Source of the DNA: an uncultured Ideonella sp.
Lineage (GTDB): Bacteria; Pseudomonadota; Gammaproteobacteria; Burkholderiales; Burkholderiaceae
Direction of reading: 5' to 3'
NCBI GenBank assembly: GCA_946479475.1
Contig: CAMLGG010000038.1
Location: forward strand, 1 to 29,162
DNA length: 29,162 nucleotides
Shown: piece by piece, positions 15,543 to 23,439 of the stretch
Layout of the letters: each line of letters starts with the position of its first letter
How positions within the stretch are numbered: the first letter of the stretch is position 1
Program-made: the position numbers and the translations under genes
The notes under the pieces: generated by a model
The model's database searches: none
Told to the model about the DNA's origin: nothing
What the model saw: only the letters and a program-made list of their open reading frames with translations

Positions 15543-17030
15543 TCATTCGGCCACGTTCGCGGCGGTCCGGCTGCGTGCCATCTCGCGTTCGACCTCCCTG
15601 CCCAGCCGCAGCACGTCCGCGACGAGTTCATCGGCGTGTTCCACCGTGGATCGGGCACCGATGAAGCAGGGCCGCAGCGCCAGCTTGCCGTCGACCCGGG
15701 TCGTGCTCGGCATGTTGCGGTTCTCGCGCGTCAGGCGGCGATGCAGCCGCTGGTTCAGGCCGTCCAGGTCGTCGACTTCCGGGCAGGCGTAGCGGAAGCA
15801 GCAGATCGACAAGGTCGGCTCCAGAAGCAGTTCCAGCCGGGGATGGCCGCGCGCCAGGTCGGCGATCCGGCGGGCCATGTCGTTGTGGCGGCGGATGCGG
15901 CCGGCCATGCCTTCGACCCCGATCTCGCGGATCAGCGCCCAGACCACGACGCCGCGGCTGGGGGCGCTCAGCTCCACGCCGTAGTCGAAGTACGGCACGC
16001 CGAAGTCGTCCATCGAATGCTCGATCGCCATCGTGGCCGGCTCGGCCATGCTGCCTTCGAGATACGCAGCAGGCTCTTGCGTGAACGCCCGGCGCAGCAG
16101 CTCACGATCGCGGACGAAGGTCGCGCCGATGCCTACCGCCGCGCCCAGCCACTTGTGCGGGTCCACGACGAGGGAATCGGCCAGCTGCAGTCCGTCGTAG
16201 AGCGGCGCGACGCGGTCGTCCAGGACGCCTGGCAATCCGTAGGCGCCGTCGACGTGGTACCAGAGGCCTCTGCCGCGGGCCACCTCGCCAATCTCGCGCA
16301 ACGGATCGATCGCGCCCGTGTTGGTCGTGCCCGCGTTCGCGACGATGGCCATCGGCAGCACGCCGTCACGGCTGTCCTGCGCGATGGCCTGGAGCAGCGC
16401 ATCGACCCGCATGCGGCCGCGCCGGTCGCATGCAACCGCGCGCACGGCGCGACGGCCGATGCCGAGGACGCCGGCCGAGCGCTGGATGGTGTGGTGCGAC
16501 TCGGTCGATGCGTAGACGGCCACTGGACGGTCCACGCCGTCGCAGGCCGGGTCGCGCCCTGCCCGTTCGAACGCACTCTGGCGTGCCGCGCCCAGCGCCA
16601 GCAGGTTCGCGACCGACCCGCCGCTGCTGTAGACGCCCTGCATGCCGTGCAGGCCGAACATGTCGGCCAGCCACTGCAGCGAAAGCTCCTCCAGGAAGTT
16701 GAAGGCCGTGTGGCCGTAGCGCTGGGGGGCGGCGATCCCGGCCGCGGTGGCCGCGAGTGCGCAGGCCGTCGTGGCGCCGGTGGTGATGAACGAGCTGAAC
16801 CCGGGCCGCGGGATCGAGGATCCGTTCGGGATCACGTGGCGCAACAGCTCGGCGGCGACCGCATCGATGCCGATGCCGGCGCGCGGCAGCGGGCGGTCCA
16901 GCGCTTCACGCCAGCGCCGGCCCGGATGCAGGGCGTCCGGATGCTCGAACCTCAGGAAGTCGTCGAGCCCGGCGCCGATCCTGGACAACAGTGGCTGCAG
17001 CCTGGCCGTTTCGGCAGCTTCATGCGGCAT
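15543..17030 (-). CDS. PLP-dependent group II amino-acid decarboxylase
   Basis: This 495-aa enzyme belongs to the aromatic-L-amino-acid/glutamate decarboxylase (group II) family. The PLP lysine is Lys293 in VVDPHKWLG, Asp261 lies in YHVDGAYG and the ring-stacking His180 is in STESHHTIQ. Whether it acts on an aromatic acid, aspartate, cysteine sulfinate or another substrate cannot be read from sequence. AGGAGA stands before the ATG at 17030, so that start is preferred over the ATG at 17081. Its start overlaps the end of the AhpD-like gene by 11 bp, making it the last gene of the minus arm of the AfsR-linked cluster. Confidence 0.88.
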   Translation of the reverse strand: MPHEAAETARLQPLLSRIGAGLDDFLRFEHPDALHPGRRWREALDRPLPRAGIGIDAVAAELLRHVIPNGSSIPRPGFSSFITTGATTACALAATAAGIAAPQRYGHTAFNFLEELSLQWLADMFGLHGMQGVYSSGGSVANLLALGAARQSAFERAGRDPACDGVDRPVAVYASTESHHTIQRSAGVLGIGRRAVRAVACDRRGRMRVDALLQAIAQDSRDGVLPMAIVANAGTTNTGAIDPLREIGEVARGRGLWYHVDGAYGLPGVLDDRVAPLYDGLQLADSLVVDPHKWLGAAVGIGATFVRDRELLRRAFTQEPAAYLEGSMAEPATMAIEHSMDDFGVPYFDYGVELSAPSRGVVVWALIREIGVEGMAGRIRRHNDMARRIADLARGHPRLELLLEPTLSICCFRYACPEVDDLDGLNQRLHRRLTRENRNMPSTTRVDGKLALRPCFIGARSTVEHADELVADVLRLGREVEREMARSRTAANVAE

Positions 17031-17658
17031 GGGGCTCTCCTGCGGCCGGTGCCGCCGGCATCGTCGCCGGGGTGCGGTCATCGATCGGCCGCCCGACCGT
17101 CAGCGCGTCGCGCAGGCCATCGGCCAGTCGCAGGAACGGGGAATCCGGCTGCACGCCCAGCGCGTCGAGCAGCTTGGTGAAGAAGGCCCGGCCGGCCGCC
17201 GCCGCGGCGATGTCGAAGAGTTCCCCGGCATCGAAGCCGTGGGCCTGCAACTCGGCCACGTCGCTCGCACGAACCTGCGACGCATCCCTCGCGACCTGGC
17301 GAGCAAAGCGCAGCATCGCCTGCTCGGCCTCGTCCAGCAGCCCGCCGACGCGCCCTTCGGCGATCGCGACCACCTGCTCTTCGCTGAAGTACGGGCCGAG
17401 CGCCTTGCCGTGGGCCAGCGTGCAGGCCGAGTTGCGCAGCTCATGCGCCGCCGCGAAGGTCACCAGCTCGAACCGGCGCAGGTCCATGGTCCGCTTGATC
17501 TCGGCCAGCAGCCGGCCCCAGCGCGCCATCACTTCGGGGCGGTGGCAGAAGACCTTGGCGTAGTTCGGGACGAAGCCCCAGGACGACTGCTGCCGCAGGT
17601 ACATCGCGGCCGTGGCGCCCTCGGCCTGGTCGGGGCTCGTCGTGGCAATGAAGCTCAT
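17020..17658 (-). CDS. AhpD-like / carboxymuconolactone decarboxylase family protein
   Basis: This 212-aa protein has the helical AhpD/CMD fold with the signature HELRNSACTLAHGKAL (72-87). The usual CxxC is reduced to N76-S-A-C79 with His83 retained, so a classical disulfide reduction cycle is not possible within one motif. AAGGAG-like AGGAG precedes the ATG at 17658. It overlaps the decarboxylase start by 11 bp and lies 107 bp after the CysK-glutaredoxin gene. Relatives reduce peroxiredoxins or act on lactones; the role here is unknown but redox or peroxide chemistry is likely. Confidence 0.83.
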   Translation of the reverse strand: MSFIATTSPDQAEGATAAMYLRQQSSWGFVPNYAKVFCHRPEVMARWGRLLAEIKRTMDLRRFELVTFAAAHELRNSACTLAHGKALGPYFSEEQVVAIAEGRVGGLLDEAEQAMLRFARQVARDASQVRASDVAELQAHGFDAGELFDIAAAAAGRAFFTKLLDALGVQPDSPFLRLADGLRDALTVGRPIDDRTPATMPAAPAAGEPHAA

Positions 17659-17675
17659 GGATGACTCCTGTTCGT

Positions 17676-17691
17676 GGCCGTCGCGACGGCC
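17676..17691. promoter_or_regulatory. Perfect 16-bp palindrome before the AhpD-like gene
   Basis: GGCCGTCG is followed directly by its reverse complement CGACGGCC. It lies 18 bp upstream of the AhpD-like start, in the 107-bp gap after the CysK-glutaredoxin gene. It could be a dimer-binding operator or a small RNA stem (5 bp with a TCGCGA loop). In this GC-rich DNA such palindromes also arise by chance. Confidence 0.35.
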
Positions 17692-17765
17692 CGCAAAAGA
17701 CGTGGTCGGCGCTGTACGGCGCGCGGCACGCACAGAGCTGGATTTCCTGCGGATGACGCCTCGGT

Positions 17766-19280
17766 TCAGGCAGCCTGGCGCGGGTGCAGCCACTTCGGCA
17801 GGAACTGCTGCGGATCGAGGTCCAGGTCGCGGTCGATCTCGATGCCCGCGTCGGCCAGCAGGCGCTGCACGCGGCCGCTGCGAAGCCCTTCGAACAGGTC
17901 CGTCGCGCCGCCGACGTGGGTGCCCGCGACCCAGATCTGCGGGATCGTCGGCGAGCCGGTGCGCGCCTTCAGCTCGGCCCGGATGCGCGTGCCCAGGTCG
18001 TGCTGCTGAAGCGCGACCGAATCGATGTCGACGCTCTTGAATGGCACGCCCATGCGGCCGAACAGCTTGCGCGCAGCCCAGCAGAACTCGCACCACTCGA
18101 GCGCGAACATCACGACGGCATGGCCGTCGATGGCCTGCGTGAGGTGGTCGGCGGCCTTGTCGTCGCTCACCGCCCCGGGGGCCGGCCCGGCCGCGGGTGC
18201 CGGAGCCGGGACAGGCGCTGCGGCCTGCGGCATCGGCGCATCGAAGCGATAGCCCGGCGTCGAGCGGGAAAGCGACAGCTCTTCCTCGTTCATGTCGACG
18301 CCGATGCCTTCGAACAGCGGTGTCGAGAGGTAGCGCTCGCCGGTGTCCGGCAGCATGCAGACGATGTGGCTGCCGCGGGGCGCGCGACGCGCGACATCGA
18401 GTGCAGCCGCCAAGGTGGCGCCACTCGACGTCCCCACGAAGATGCCTTCCCTCGTCGCCAGCTCGCGGGCCAGCCGCAGGGCCTCGTTGCCGTTGACCGG
18501 CACGATCTCGTCGACCAGCCGCTCCGCGATGGCCTTGCCGGTCAGCTGCGAGATGAAGTCCGGGCTCCAGCCCTGCATCAGGTGCGGGCGGAACATCGGG
18601 TGGCTGGCACTCGGCTGCCCGTTCGCATGGCGCGCCTGCTCGATGCCGCTGCCGAGCAGCGGCGCGTTGTCCGGCTCGGCGACGACGACCCGGATGGCGG
18701 GGTCGGCCGCCTTCAGGCCGCGGGCGGTGCCGAGCAGCGTGCCGCCGGTCCCGAAGCCCGAGACGAAGGCGTGGATGGGCTCGCCCTGCAGGTCCCGCAG
18801 GATCTCGCGCGCGGTCGTGCGGGTGTGGACGTCGGCATTCGCCTCGTTCTCGAACTGGCGGCACAGGAACCAGCCGTTCTTCTCGGCCAGCTCGATCGCC
18901 TTGTTCAGCATGCCGCTGCCCTTGTCGGCCGCGGGCGTCAGCACCACGCGGGCGCCGAGAAAGCGCAGCAGCTTGCGACGCTCGAGGCTGAAGCTTTCGG
19001 CCATGGTCAGTACCAGCGGGTAGCCCTTCTGCGCGCAGACCATGGCCAGGCCGATGCCGGTGTTGCCGCTGGTCGCCTCGATCACCGTCTGGCCCGGCTT
19101 CAGCAGGCCACGGCGCTCGGCGTCCTCGATGACGGCGCACGCCATGCGGTCCTTGACCGAACCCAGCGGGTTGAAGGATTCGAGCTTGACGTGCACCGTC
19201 ACGCCCTCGGGCGCAAGGCGGTTGAGTCGCACCAGCGGCGTGTTGCCGATGGTCGACAGGATGTTGTCGTGACGTGACAT
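17766..19280 (-). CDS. Cysteine synthase-glutaredoxin fusion protein
   Basis: This 504-aa two-domain protein starts with a full cysteine synthase (CysK/CysM fold, residues 1-345): the PLP lysine Lys43 in NPLGSVKDR, the substrate loop TSGNTG (70-75), the phosphate-binding GFGTGGT (175-181) and SSGA (285-288). A Pro/Ala linker (351-372) leads to a glutaredoxin domain (380-480) with active-site CEFC (397-400), the cis-Pro motif TIP (445-447) and GG at 457-458. The first domain would make cysteine or another thioether from O-acetylserine or a relative. The second would use glutathione to reduce a disulfide. TGAGGA precedes the ATG. It diverges from the regulator gene and carries a shared element 74 bp upstream. 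Confidence 0.9.
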   Translation of the reverse strand: MSRHDNILSTIGNTPLVRLNRLAPEGVTVHVKLESFNPLGSVKDRMACAVIEDAERRGLLKPGQTVIEATSGNTGIGLAMVCAQKGYPLVLTMAESFSLERRKLLRFLGARVVLTPAADKGSGMLNKAIELAEKNGWFLCRQFENEANADVHTRTTAREILRDLQGEPIHAFVSGFGTGGTLLGTARGLKAADPAIRVVVAEPDNAPLLGSGIEQARHANGQPSASHPMFRPHLMQGWSPDFISQLTGKAIAERLVDEIVPVNGNEALRLARELATREGIFVGTSSGATLAAALDVARRAPRGSHIVCMLPDTGERYLSTPLFEGIGVDMNEEELSLSRSTPGYRFDAPMPQAAAPVPAPAPAAGPAPGAVSDDKAADHLTQAIDGHAVVMFALEWCEFCWAARKLFGRMGVPFKSVDIDSVALQQHDLGTRIRAELKARTGSPTIPQIWVAGTHVGGATDLFEGLRSGRVQRLLADAGIEIDRDLDLDPQQFLPKWLHPRQAA

Positions 19281-19354
19281 GGGGGGTCCTCAGGTGGAGA
19301 TGCGGGCGGGGGCGGAGGGGTTCACGGCTCGGTGCGCTGCATCGGGAAGGTGCC

Positions 19355-19389
19355 GCACTGTGCGAAAGCCGGCGTTGCACGAGCGTTCC
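19355..19389 (-). promoter_or_regulatory. Shared 35-bp element, copy A (before cysteine synthase-glutaredoxin)
   Basis: This 35-bp element matches the reverse complement of 22441-22475 at 31 of 35 positions. Its plus strand opens with GCACTGTGCG, has GGCGTTGCACG in the middle and ends GCGTTCC. GCACTGTGC is a palindrome (GCAC-T-GTGC). It lies between the divergent regulator (19418) and CysK-glutaredoxin (19280) genes, with its orientation relative to the latter the same as copy B relative to the hydrolase. It is a likely operator of the AfsR-like regulator or another factor. Confidence 0.7.
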
Positions 19390-19417
19390 CCGCTGCCGGC
19401 TGCGATACTCCTGCCCC

Positions 19418-22414
19418 ATGGACGCACCGGCAGTCCGCCTCCGCCTGTTCGGCTCGCCGACGGTCGAGTCCGGCGACGCCGCGAGGGCGCTGTCGTTCGA
19501 GCGCCGCACGCAGCTCATCGTGCTCCTCGCGCTGCGGCGCCAATGGGTGCCGCGGGCCGAGGTCGCCGCCCTGCTGTGGCCCGAGCAGGAGGACCGGCAC
19601 GCTTTCGCGAACCTGCGCAAGACCCTGTTCCGCCTGTCTTCGTTGCCGAGGGAGGCGCCGGTGGATGTCCAGGGCAGCGCGCTGCGCCTGCAGCTTTCGA
19701 CCGACGTCGCGGATTTCGAGGCGGCTTTGCGCGACCGCCGCGTCGCCGAGGCGCTGGCCCTTTACGGTGGCGAGCTCCTGGCCGGCTTCGACGACGGCGA
19801 GAGCGAAGCCTGGACGCGCTGGGTCGGCTCCGAGCGAGAGCGCCTGCGTACGGCCTGGCGTGCCGCGGCCCTGGAGCAGCTGGCCGAGGAGTCGCCCGAG
19901 CCGGCGAGCGCCATCGCGCTTTCGGTGCGCTTGCTGCAGGCCGATCCCCTCGACGAGGCGGCCCTGCGCGAGCACATGCGCGCCCTCGCCCGCGACGGCC
20001 AGGCCGGCGCCGCCCGGTCGGCCTACCGGCAGTTCGTGGAGCGCCTGTCGGCCGACCTGGGCCTCGCCCCCGGCAGCGAGCTGCGTGCGCTGCACGACGC
20101 GTTGAGCGCCGCGCCCTCCCCGGCCGCTTCGGCGGCCGCCGTGCTCGCCACGCCCGACGACGCGTTCGTCGGCCGCTCGATCGAGTTGCAGCGCATCGCC
20201 GACCTGCTGGCGCGCGACGAGTGCCGCCTGCTTTGCCTGATCGGCCCGGGAGGCATAGGCAAGACGCGCCTGGCGCGCCGCGCGATAGAGCAGCTGGCGC
20301 CGGGCTACGCCGATGGCGCCGTCTTCCTGGCGCTCGAGGATGTCGATACGCCGGAGCAGTTCTCCTTGCGGCTGGCCCAGGAGGCCGGTGTCGCGAATGC
20401 GCGCGGCCGGGGCGAAGCCCTGGCCCGGGTGGTCGAGGCCTGGAAGGACAGGCGGCTGCTGCTGGTGCTCGACAACTTCGAGCAGCTGGCCGAGCACGCC
20501 GCCGTGCTGGACAGGCTGCTGCAGGGCTGTGCGCGGCTGAAGATCCTCCTCACCTCGCGGCTGCGCCTGGCCGTCGCCGGCGAGTGGTCGATGCCGATCG
20601 AGGGCCTGCCCTTCCCCGATCCCGAGGACGACGACCGGGCCGAATCGTTCGATGCGGTGAAGCTGTTCGTCAACGCGGCCCGCCGGGTGGAGCCGGGCTT
20701 CGCCGCCGCGGCCGAGCGTGCGGCCATCGTCGACATCTGCCGCCAGGTCGAGGGGATGCCGCTCGCGATCGAGCTGGCCGCGGCGTGGGTGCGCATGCTC
20801 TCGTGCCGGGCCATCGCCGAGGAGCTGCGCCAGGGCACCGAGCTGCTGCAGGCGGCCGACGCGCGCCACCCCCCGCGCCACGCCAGCATCGAGGCGGTGT
20901 TCGAGCACTCCTGGCGGCGGCTGGGCGTGGCCGAGCGGGAGGCGCTTTCTCGCCTGTCGGTCTTCCACGGCGGCTTCTCGATCGAGGCCGCGCGGGCAGT
21001 CGCCGGGGCCCGGCTGCCCGTGCTGGGTGCCCTGGCCGACAAGTCCCTGCTCGCCAAGGATGCCGCCCGCATGCACCTGCATCCTCTCGTGCAGCAGCTC
21101 TCGGCCCTGAGGCTGGACGAAAGCGGGGCGCGCGAGGCGACGGAGGCGGCGCATGCCGACCATTTCGACCGCTGGCTTCAGCAGCTGGCGCCGGCGAGCG
21201 AGAACGGTGATCGCGAGGCCCTGCAGGCGATCGACATCGACTTCGAGAACTGCCGGCGCGCCTTCCAGTTCTCCGTCGCCCACGGCCAGGCCGGCGGCCT
21301 GCTGCAGGGCCTGCCGGCGCTTCACCACTACTTCGAGCACCGCGCCCGCTTCGAGGAGGGGCTGGCGCTGTTCAGGCAGGCCTGCGAGTCGCCGCTCGCG
21401 GCGTCCGACAACGGGCTTCGCATGCAGCTGCTGAGCGAGCTGGCGCTGATGCAGCTGCGCCTTGCCCGCTACCCGGAGGCGGAGGCGACCGCCTCGCGCG
21501 CGCTGGCCGTGAAGATCCCTGGCGCATCGAGCCAGGCGCGTTTCCAGGCGCTCGCGGTGCTCGGGGGCTGTGCGGTGTTCACCGGCCGGCCGGCCGAGGC
21601 CCGCAACGCGTACCGGCAAGCCCTGGAGCTTGCGCAGGCAGGCGAACGGGCCCACGACATCGCGTCGACACTCGACAACCTCGCCATCTGCGAGAAGCGG
21701 CTGGGCCACTACGAAGAAGCGCTCAGGCTGACGCTCGAAGCGCTGGCGCAGCATCGGCGCCATGGCGACAGCGCGCGCCTGGCGGTGTGCCTGAACAACC
21801 TCGGCTCGATGTTCACCTTCATGGACGACGACGAGGCCGCGCTGGTCTACCTGCGCGAGGCCCTGGAGCTGAGCGAGCGCCACGGGCTCGTCAGCACGCA
21901 CGCCTTCGTGCTGGCCAACCTGACCGACGTGGCGCTGAAGTCCGGGGACGACGACGCTGCCCGCCAGCATGCCGAGCGGGCGACCGGCCTGGCCGAGGGC
22001 TGCGGCCTGATGCCGCTGGCCGGCTGGCTGAAGGTGCAGCTGGCACGGCTCGCGGCCCGGCGCGGCGAGCTCGATCTCGCGCGATCGCTGCTGGCCGAGA
22101 GCGTGGATCTGGCGCTCACGCTCGGCGCACAACTCGTCAAGCACGCCGCCCTGCTCGGCCTGGCCGAGCTGCTCGAGGCCCAGGGCGATGCCGCGGCCGC
22201 CAGGCGGGTGCTGGCATTCGCCGCCGGCGATGAATCGCTGAGCGCGCAGGAGCGGGACGAGCTGCGCGCTGCCTGGGCCCGGCGCGTGTCGCCGGACTCG
22301 GTCGATCCACCCTGGCCGGACATCGGGCTGGGCGAGCTCCTGCAGCGCATCGTCGTCGAGCGAGACCTCGCGTATGCGCCGCTGCGGGCGGCGCTGGCCG
22401 GGCCACCTGCGTAG
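19418..22414 (+). CDS. AfsR/SARP-like regulator (winged helix, BTAD, ATPase, TPR)
   Basis: This 998-aa protein has an N-terminal winged-helix DNA-binding region (1-85, LSFERRTQLIVLLALRRQWV) and a bacterial transcriptional activation domain (about 90-235). An NB-ARC/STAND-type ATPase follows, with Walker A GPGGIGKT near 275-282 and Walker B RLLLVLDNFEQL near 350. TPR-like helical repeats run from about 620 to 960. AfsR-type proteins activate pathway genes in actinobacteria; similar ones occur in Burkholderiales. The ATG at 19418 is chosen because the frame further up is antisense to the neighbour gene. It lies between the two arms of the cluster, so it is the obvious candidate regulator of them; its signal is unknown. 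Confidence 0.9.
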   Translation: MDAPAVRLRLFGSPTVESGDAARALSFERRTQLIVLLALRRQWVPRAEVAALLWPEQEDRHAFANLRKTLFRLSSLPREAPVDVQGSALRLQLSTDVADFEAALRDRRVAEALALYGGELLAGFDDGESEAWTRWVGSERERLRTAWRAAALEQLAEESPEPASAIALSVRLLQADPLDEAALREHMRALARDGQAGAARSAYRQFVERLSADLGLAPGSELRALHDALSAAPSPAASAAAVLATPDDAFVGRSIELQRIADLLARDECRLLCLIGPGGIGKTRLARRAIEQLAPGYADGAVFLALEDVDTPEQFSLRLAQEAGVANARGRGEALARVVEAWKDRRLLLVLDNFEQLAEHAAVLDRLLQGCARLKILLTSRLRLAVAGEWSMPIEGLPFPDPEDDDRAESFDAVKLFVNAARRVEPGFAAAAERAAIVDICRQVEGMPLAIELAAAWVRMLSCRAIAEELRQGTELLQAADARHPPRHASIEAVFEHSWRRLGVAEREALSRLSVFHGGFSIEAARAVAGARLPVLGALADKSLLAKDAARMHLHPLVQQLSALRLDESGAREATEAAHADHFDRWLQQLAPASENGDREALQAIDIDFENCRRAFQFSVAHGQAGGLLQGLPALHHYFEHRARFEEGLALFRQACESPLAASDNGLRMQLLSELALMQLRLARYPEAEATASRALAVKIPGASSQARFQALAVLGGCAVFTGRPAEARNAYRQALELAQAGERAHDIASTLDNLAICEKRLGHYEEALRLTLEALAQHRRHGDSARLAVCLNNLGSMFTFMDDDEAALVYLREALELSERHGLVSTHAFVLANLTDVALKSGDDDAARQHAERATGLAEGCGLMPLAGWLKVQLARLAARRGELDLARSLLAESVDLALTLGAQLVKHAALLGLAELLEAQGDAAAARRVLAFAAGDESLSAQERDELRAAWARRVSPDSVDPPWPDIGLGELLQRIVVERDLAYAPLRAALAGPPA

Positions 22415-22440
22415 CGTCCGGGAGCTTGCCGGCGGCCGGT

Positions 22441-22475
22441 GGAACGCACGTGCAACGCCGCGTTCCGCACAGTGC
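22441..22475 (+). promoter_or_regulatory. Shared 35-bp element, copy B (before the alpha/beta hydrolase)
   Basis: This copy begins GGAACGCACG, runs through TGCAACGCCG and CGTTCCGCAC and ends AGTGC. It contains two palindromes, GCACGTGC (22446-22453) and GCACAGTGC (22467-22475), with centres about 21.5 bp apart, roughly two helical turns. GGAACG and CGTTCC form further inverted arms. It ends 21 bp before the hydrolase ATG. The gap 22415-22496 shows no clear sigma-70 promoter. Confidence 0.7.
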
Positions 22476-22496
22476 ATCCCCACCGAAGGACGCACC

Positions 22497-23318
22497 ATGA
22501 CCGCCATCTCGAACCACCCGACCACTTCCGCACGGCCCACGGTCGTGCTCCTGCACTCGAGCGCCGCCTCCGCCAGACAGTGGGACGGCCTGGCCGGTGC
22601 CCTGCGATCCGACTTCGAAGTGCACGCCATCGACCTGCACGGCCACGGCGCCCGCCCGGCCTGGCATGACGAGCGGCCGATGACCCTGGACGACGAGGCG
22701 CAGCTGGTGCTGCCGATCCTGGAACGCGCCGGCCAGGCGCACCTGATCGGCCATTCGTACGGCGGTGCCATCGCCTTGCACCTGGCGATGAAGCGGCCCG
22801 GGCTGGTGGGCAGCGTCGCGGTCTACGAGCCGGTGCTGTTCGGCCTGATGAAGGTGGACGCCGCGGGCGTCGCGGCACGAGAAGCCTTCGACCTGGCGGC
22901 CCGGATGCGCCTGCTCGTCGCGGCCGGCGACAGCACGGCGGCCGCCGGAGCCTTCGTCGACTACTGGGCCGGCGGCAGCGCCTGGAGCCGGATGGCACCG
23001 CAGCAGCAACGCTCGGTCGTCTCGCGCATGGCGACGGTGGTGCAGCACTTCGACGCGTTGTACGGCGAGCCGCCGCCCGTCGAACAGCTGGCGCGCCTGC
23101 CGATGCCGGTGCTGTGCCTGACCGGCACGCGCAGCACCGCCGCGGCCCGTCGCATCGGTGAACTGCTGCGCGAGCTGCTCCCCGGCCAGCAGCACGAGGC
23201 GATCGACGGGCTGACGCACATGGGGCCGATCACCCATCCAGCCGTCGTCAACGAGCGCCTGCTGCGCTTCCTCGGCGTGCGGATGCCCTGCCGAGAGCTG
23301 GCCGAAGCGGCCGGCTGA
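22497..23318 (+). CDS. Alpha/beta hydrolase of the AfsR-linked cluster
   Basis: This 273-aa protein is an alpha/beta hydrolase with VVLLHSSAASARQWDGLA (16-33), the nucleophile elbow GHSYGG with Ser87, and a late histidine in LTHMGPITH. The acid residue is not certain; GTRST stands where an Asp motif is usual. No signal peptide is present, so it is cytosolic. GAAGGA precedes the ATG at 22497. The substrate may be an ester, amide, lactone or thioester. It is the first gene of the plus arm and carries copy B of the shared element. Confidence 0.88.
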   Translation: MTAISNHPTTSARPTVVLLHSSAASARQWDGLAGALRSDFEVHAIDLHGHGARPAWHDERPMTLDDEAQLVLPILERAGQAHLIGHSYGGAIALHLAMKRPGLVGSVAVYEPVLFGLMKVDAAGVAAREAFDLAARMRLLVAAGDSTAAAGAFVDYWAGGSAWSRMAPQQQRSVVSRMATVVQHFDALYGEPPPVEQLARLPMPVLCLTGTRSTAAARRIGELLRELLPGQQHEAIDGLTHMGPITHPAVVNERLLRFLGVRMPCRELAEAAG

Positions 23319-23356
23319 GGCGCGTGCCGGCCCCTGCACCGATCTCCAGCTGACCG

Positions 23357-23379
23357 CGGCGCGGGTTCAACCCGCGCCG
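23357..23379 (+). promoter_or_regulatory. Strong 9-bp hairpin between hydrolase and OsmC-like genes
   Basis: CGGCGCGGG (23357-23365) pairs with CCCGCGCCG (23371-23379) around TTCAA. It lies 38 bp past the hydrolase stop and 60 bp before the OsmC-like gene. There is no U-tract, so it is not a plain intrinsic terminator. A 3'-end stabiliser or a partial terminator that sets relative expression is possible. Confidence 0.5.
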
Positions 23380-23439
23380 AGTCCTTCCCCGACCGGTTCG
23401 TCCGGCGTCTTCACCCCCACCCGACTCAGGAGCATGACC

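Noticed and set aside
15525..17180. Long open frame on the + strand (about 550 codons) opposite the decarboxylase
   Set aside because: It is antisense to a gene with clear PLP motifs; its product is low-complexity Arg/Ala/Gly-rich and matches no family. High GC makes such frames common.
19322..22771. Open frame of over 1,100 codons on the - strand opposite the AfsR-like regulator
   Set aside because: The + strand has Walker motifs, BTAD and TPR repeats; the antisense product has no recognisable domain.
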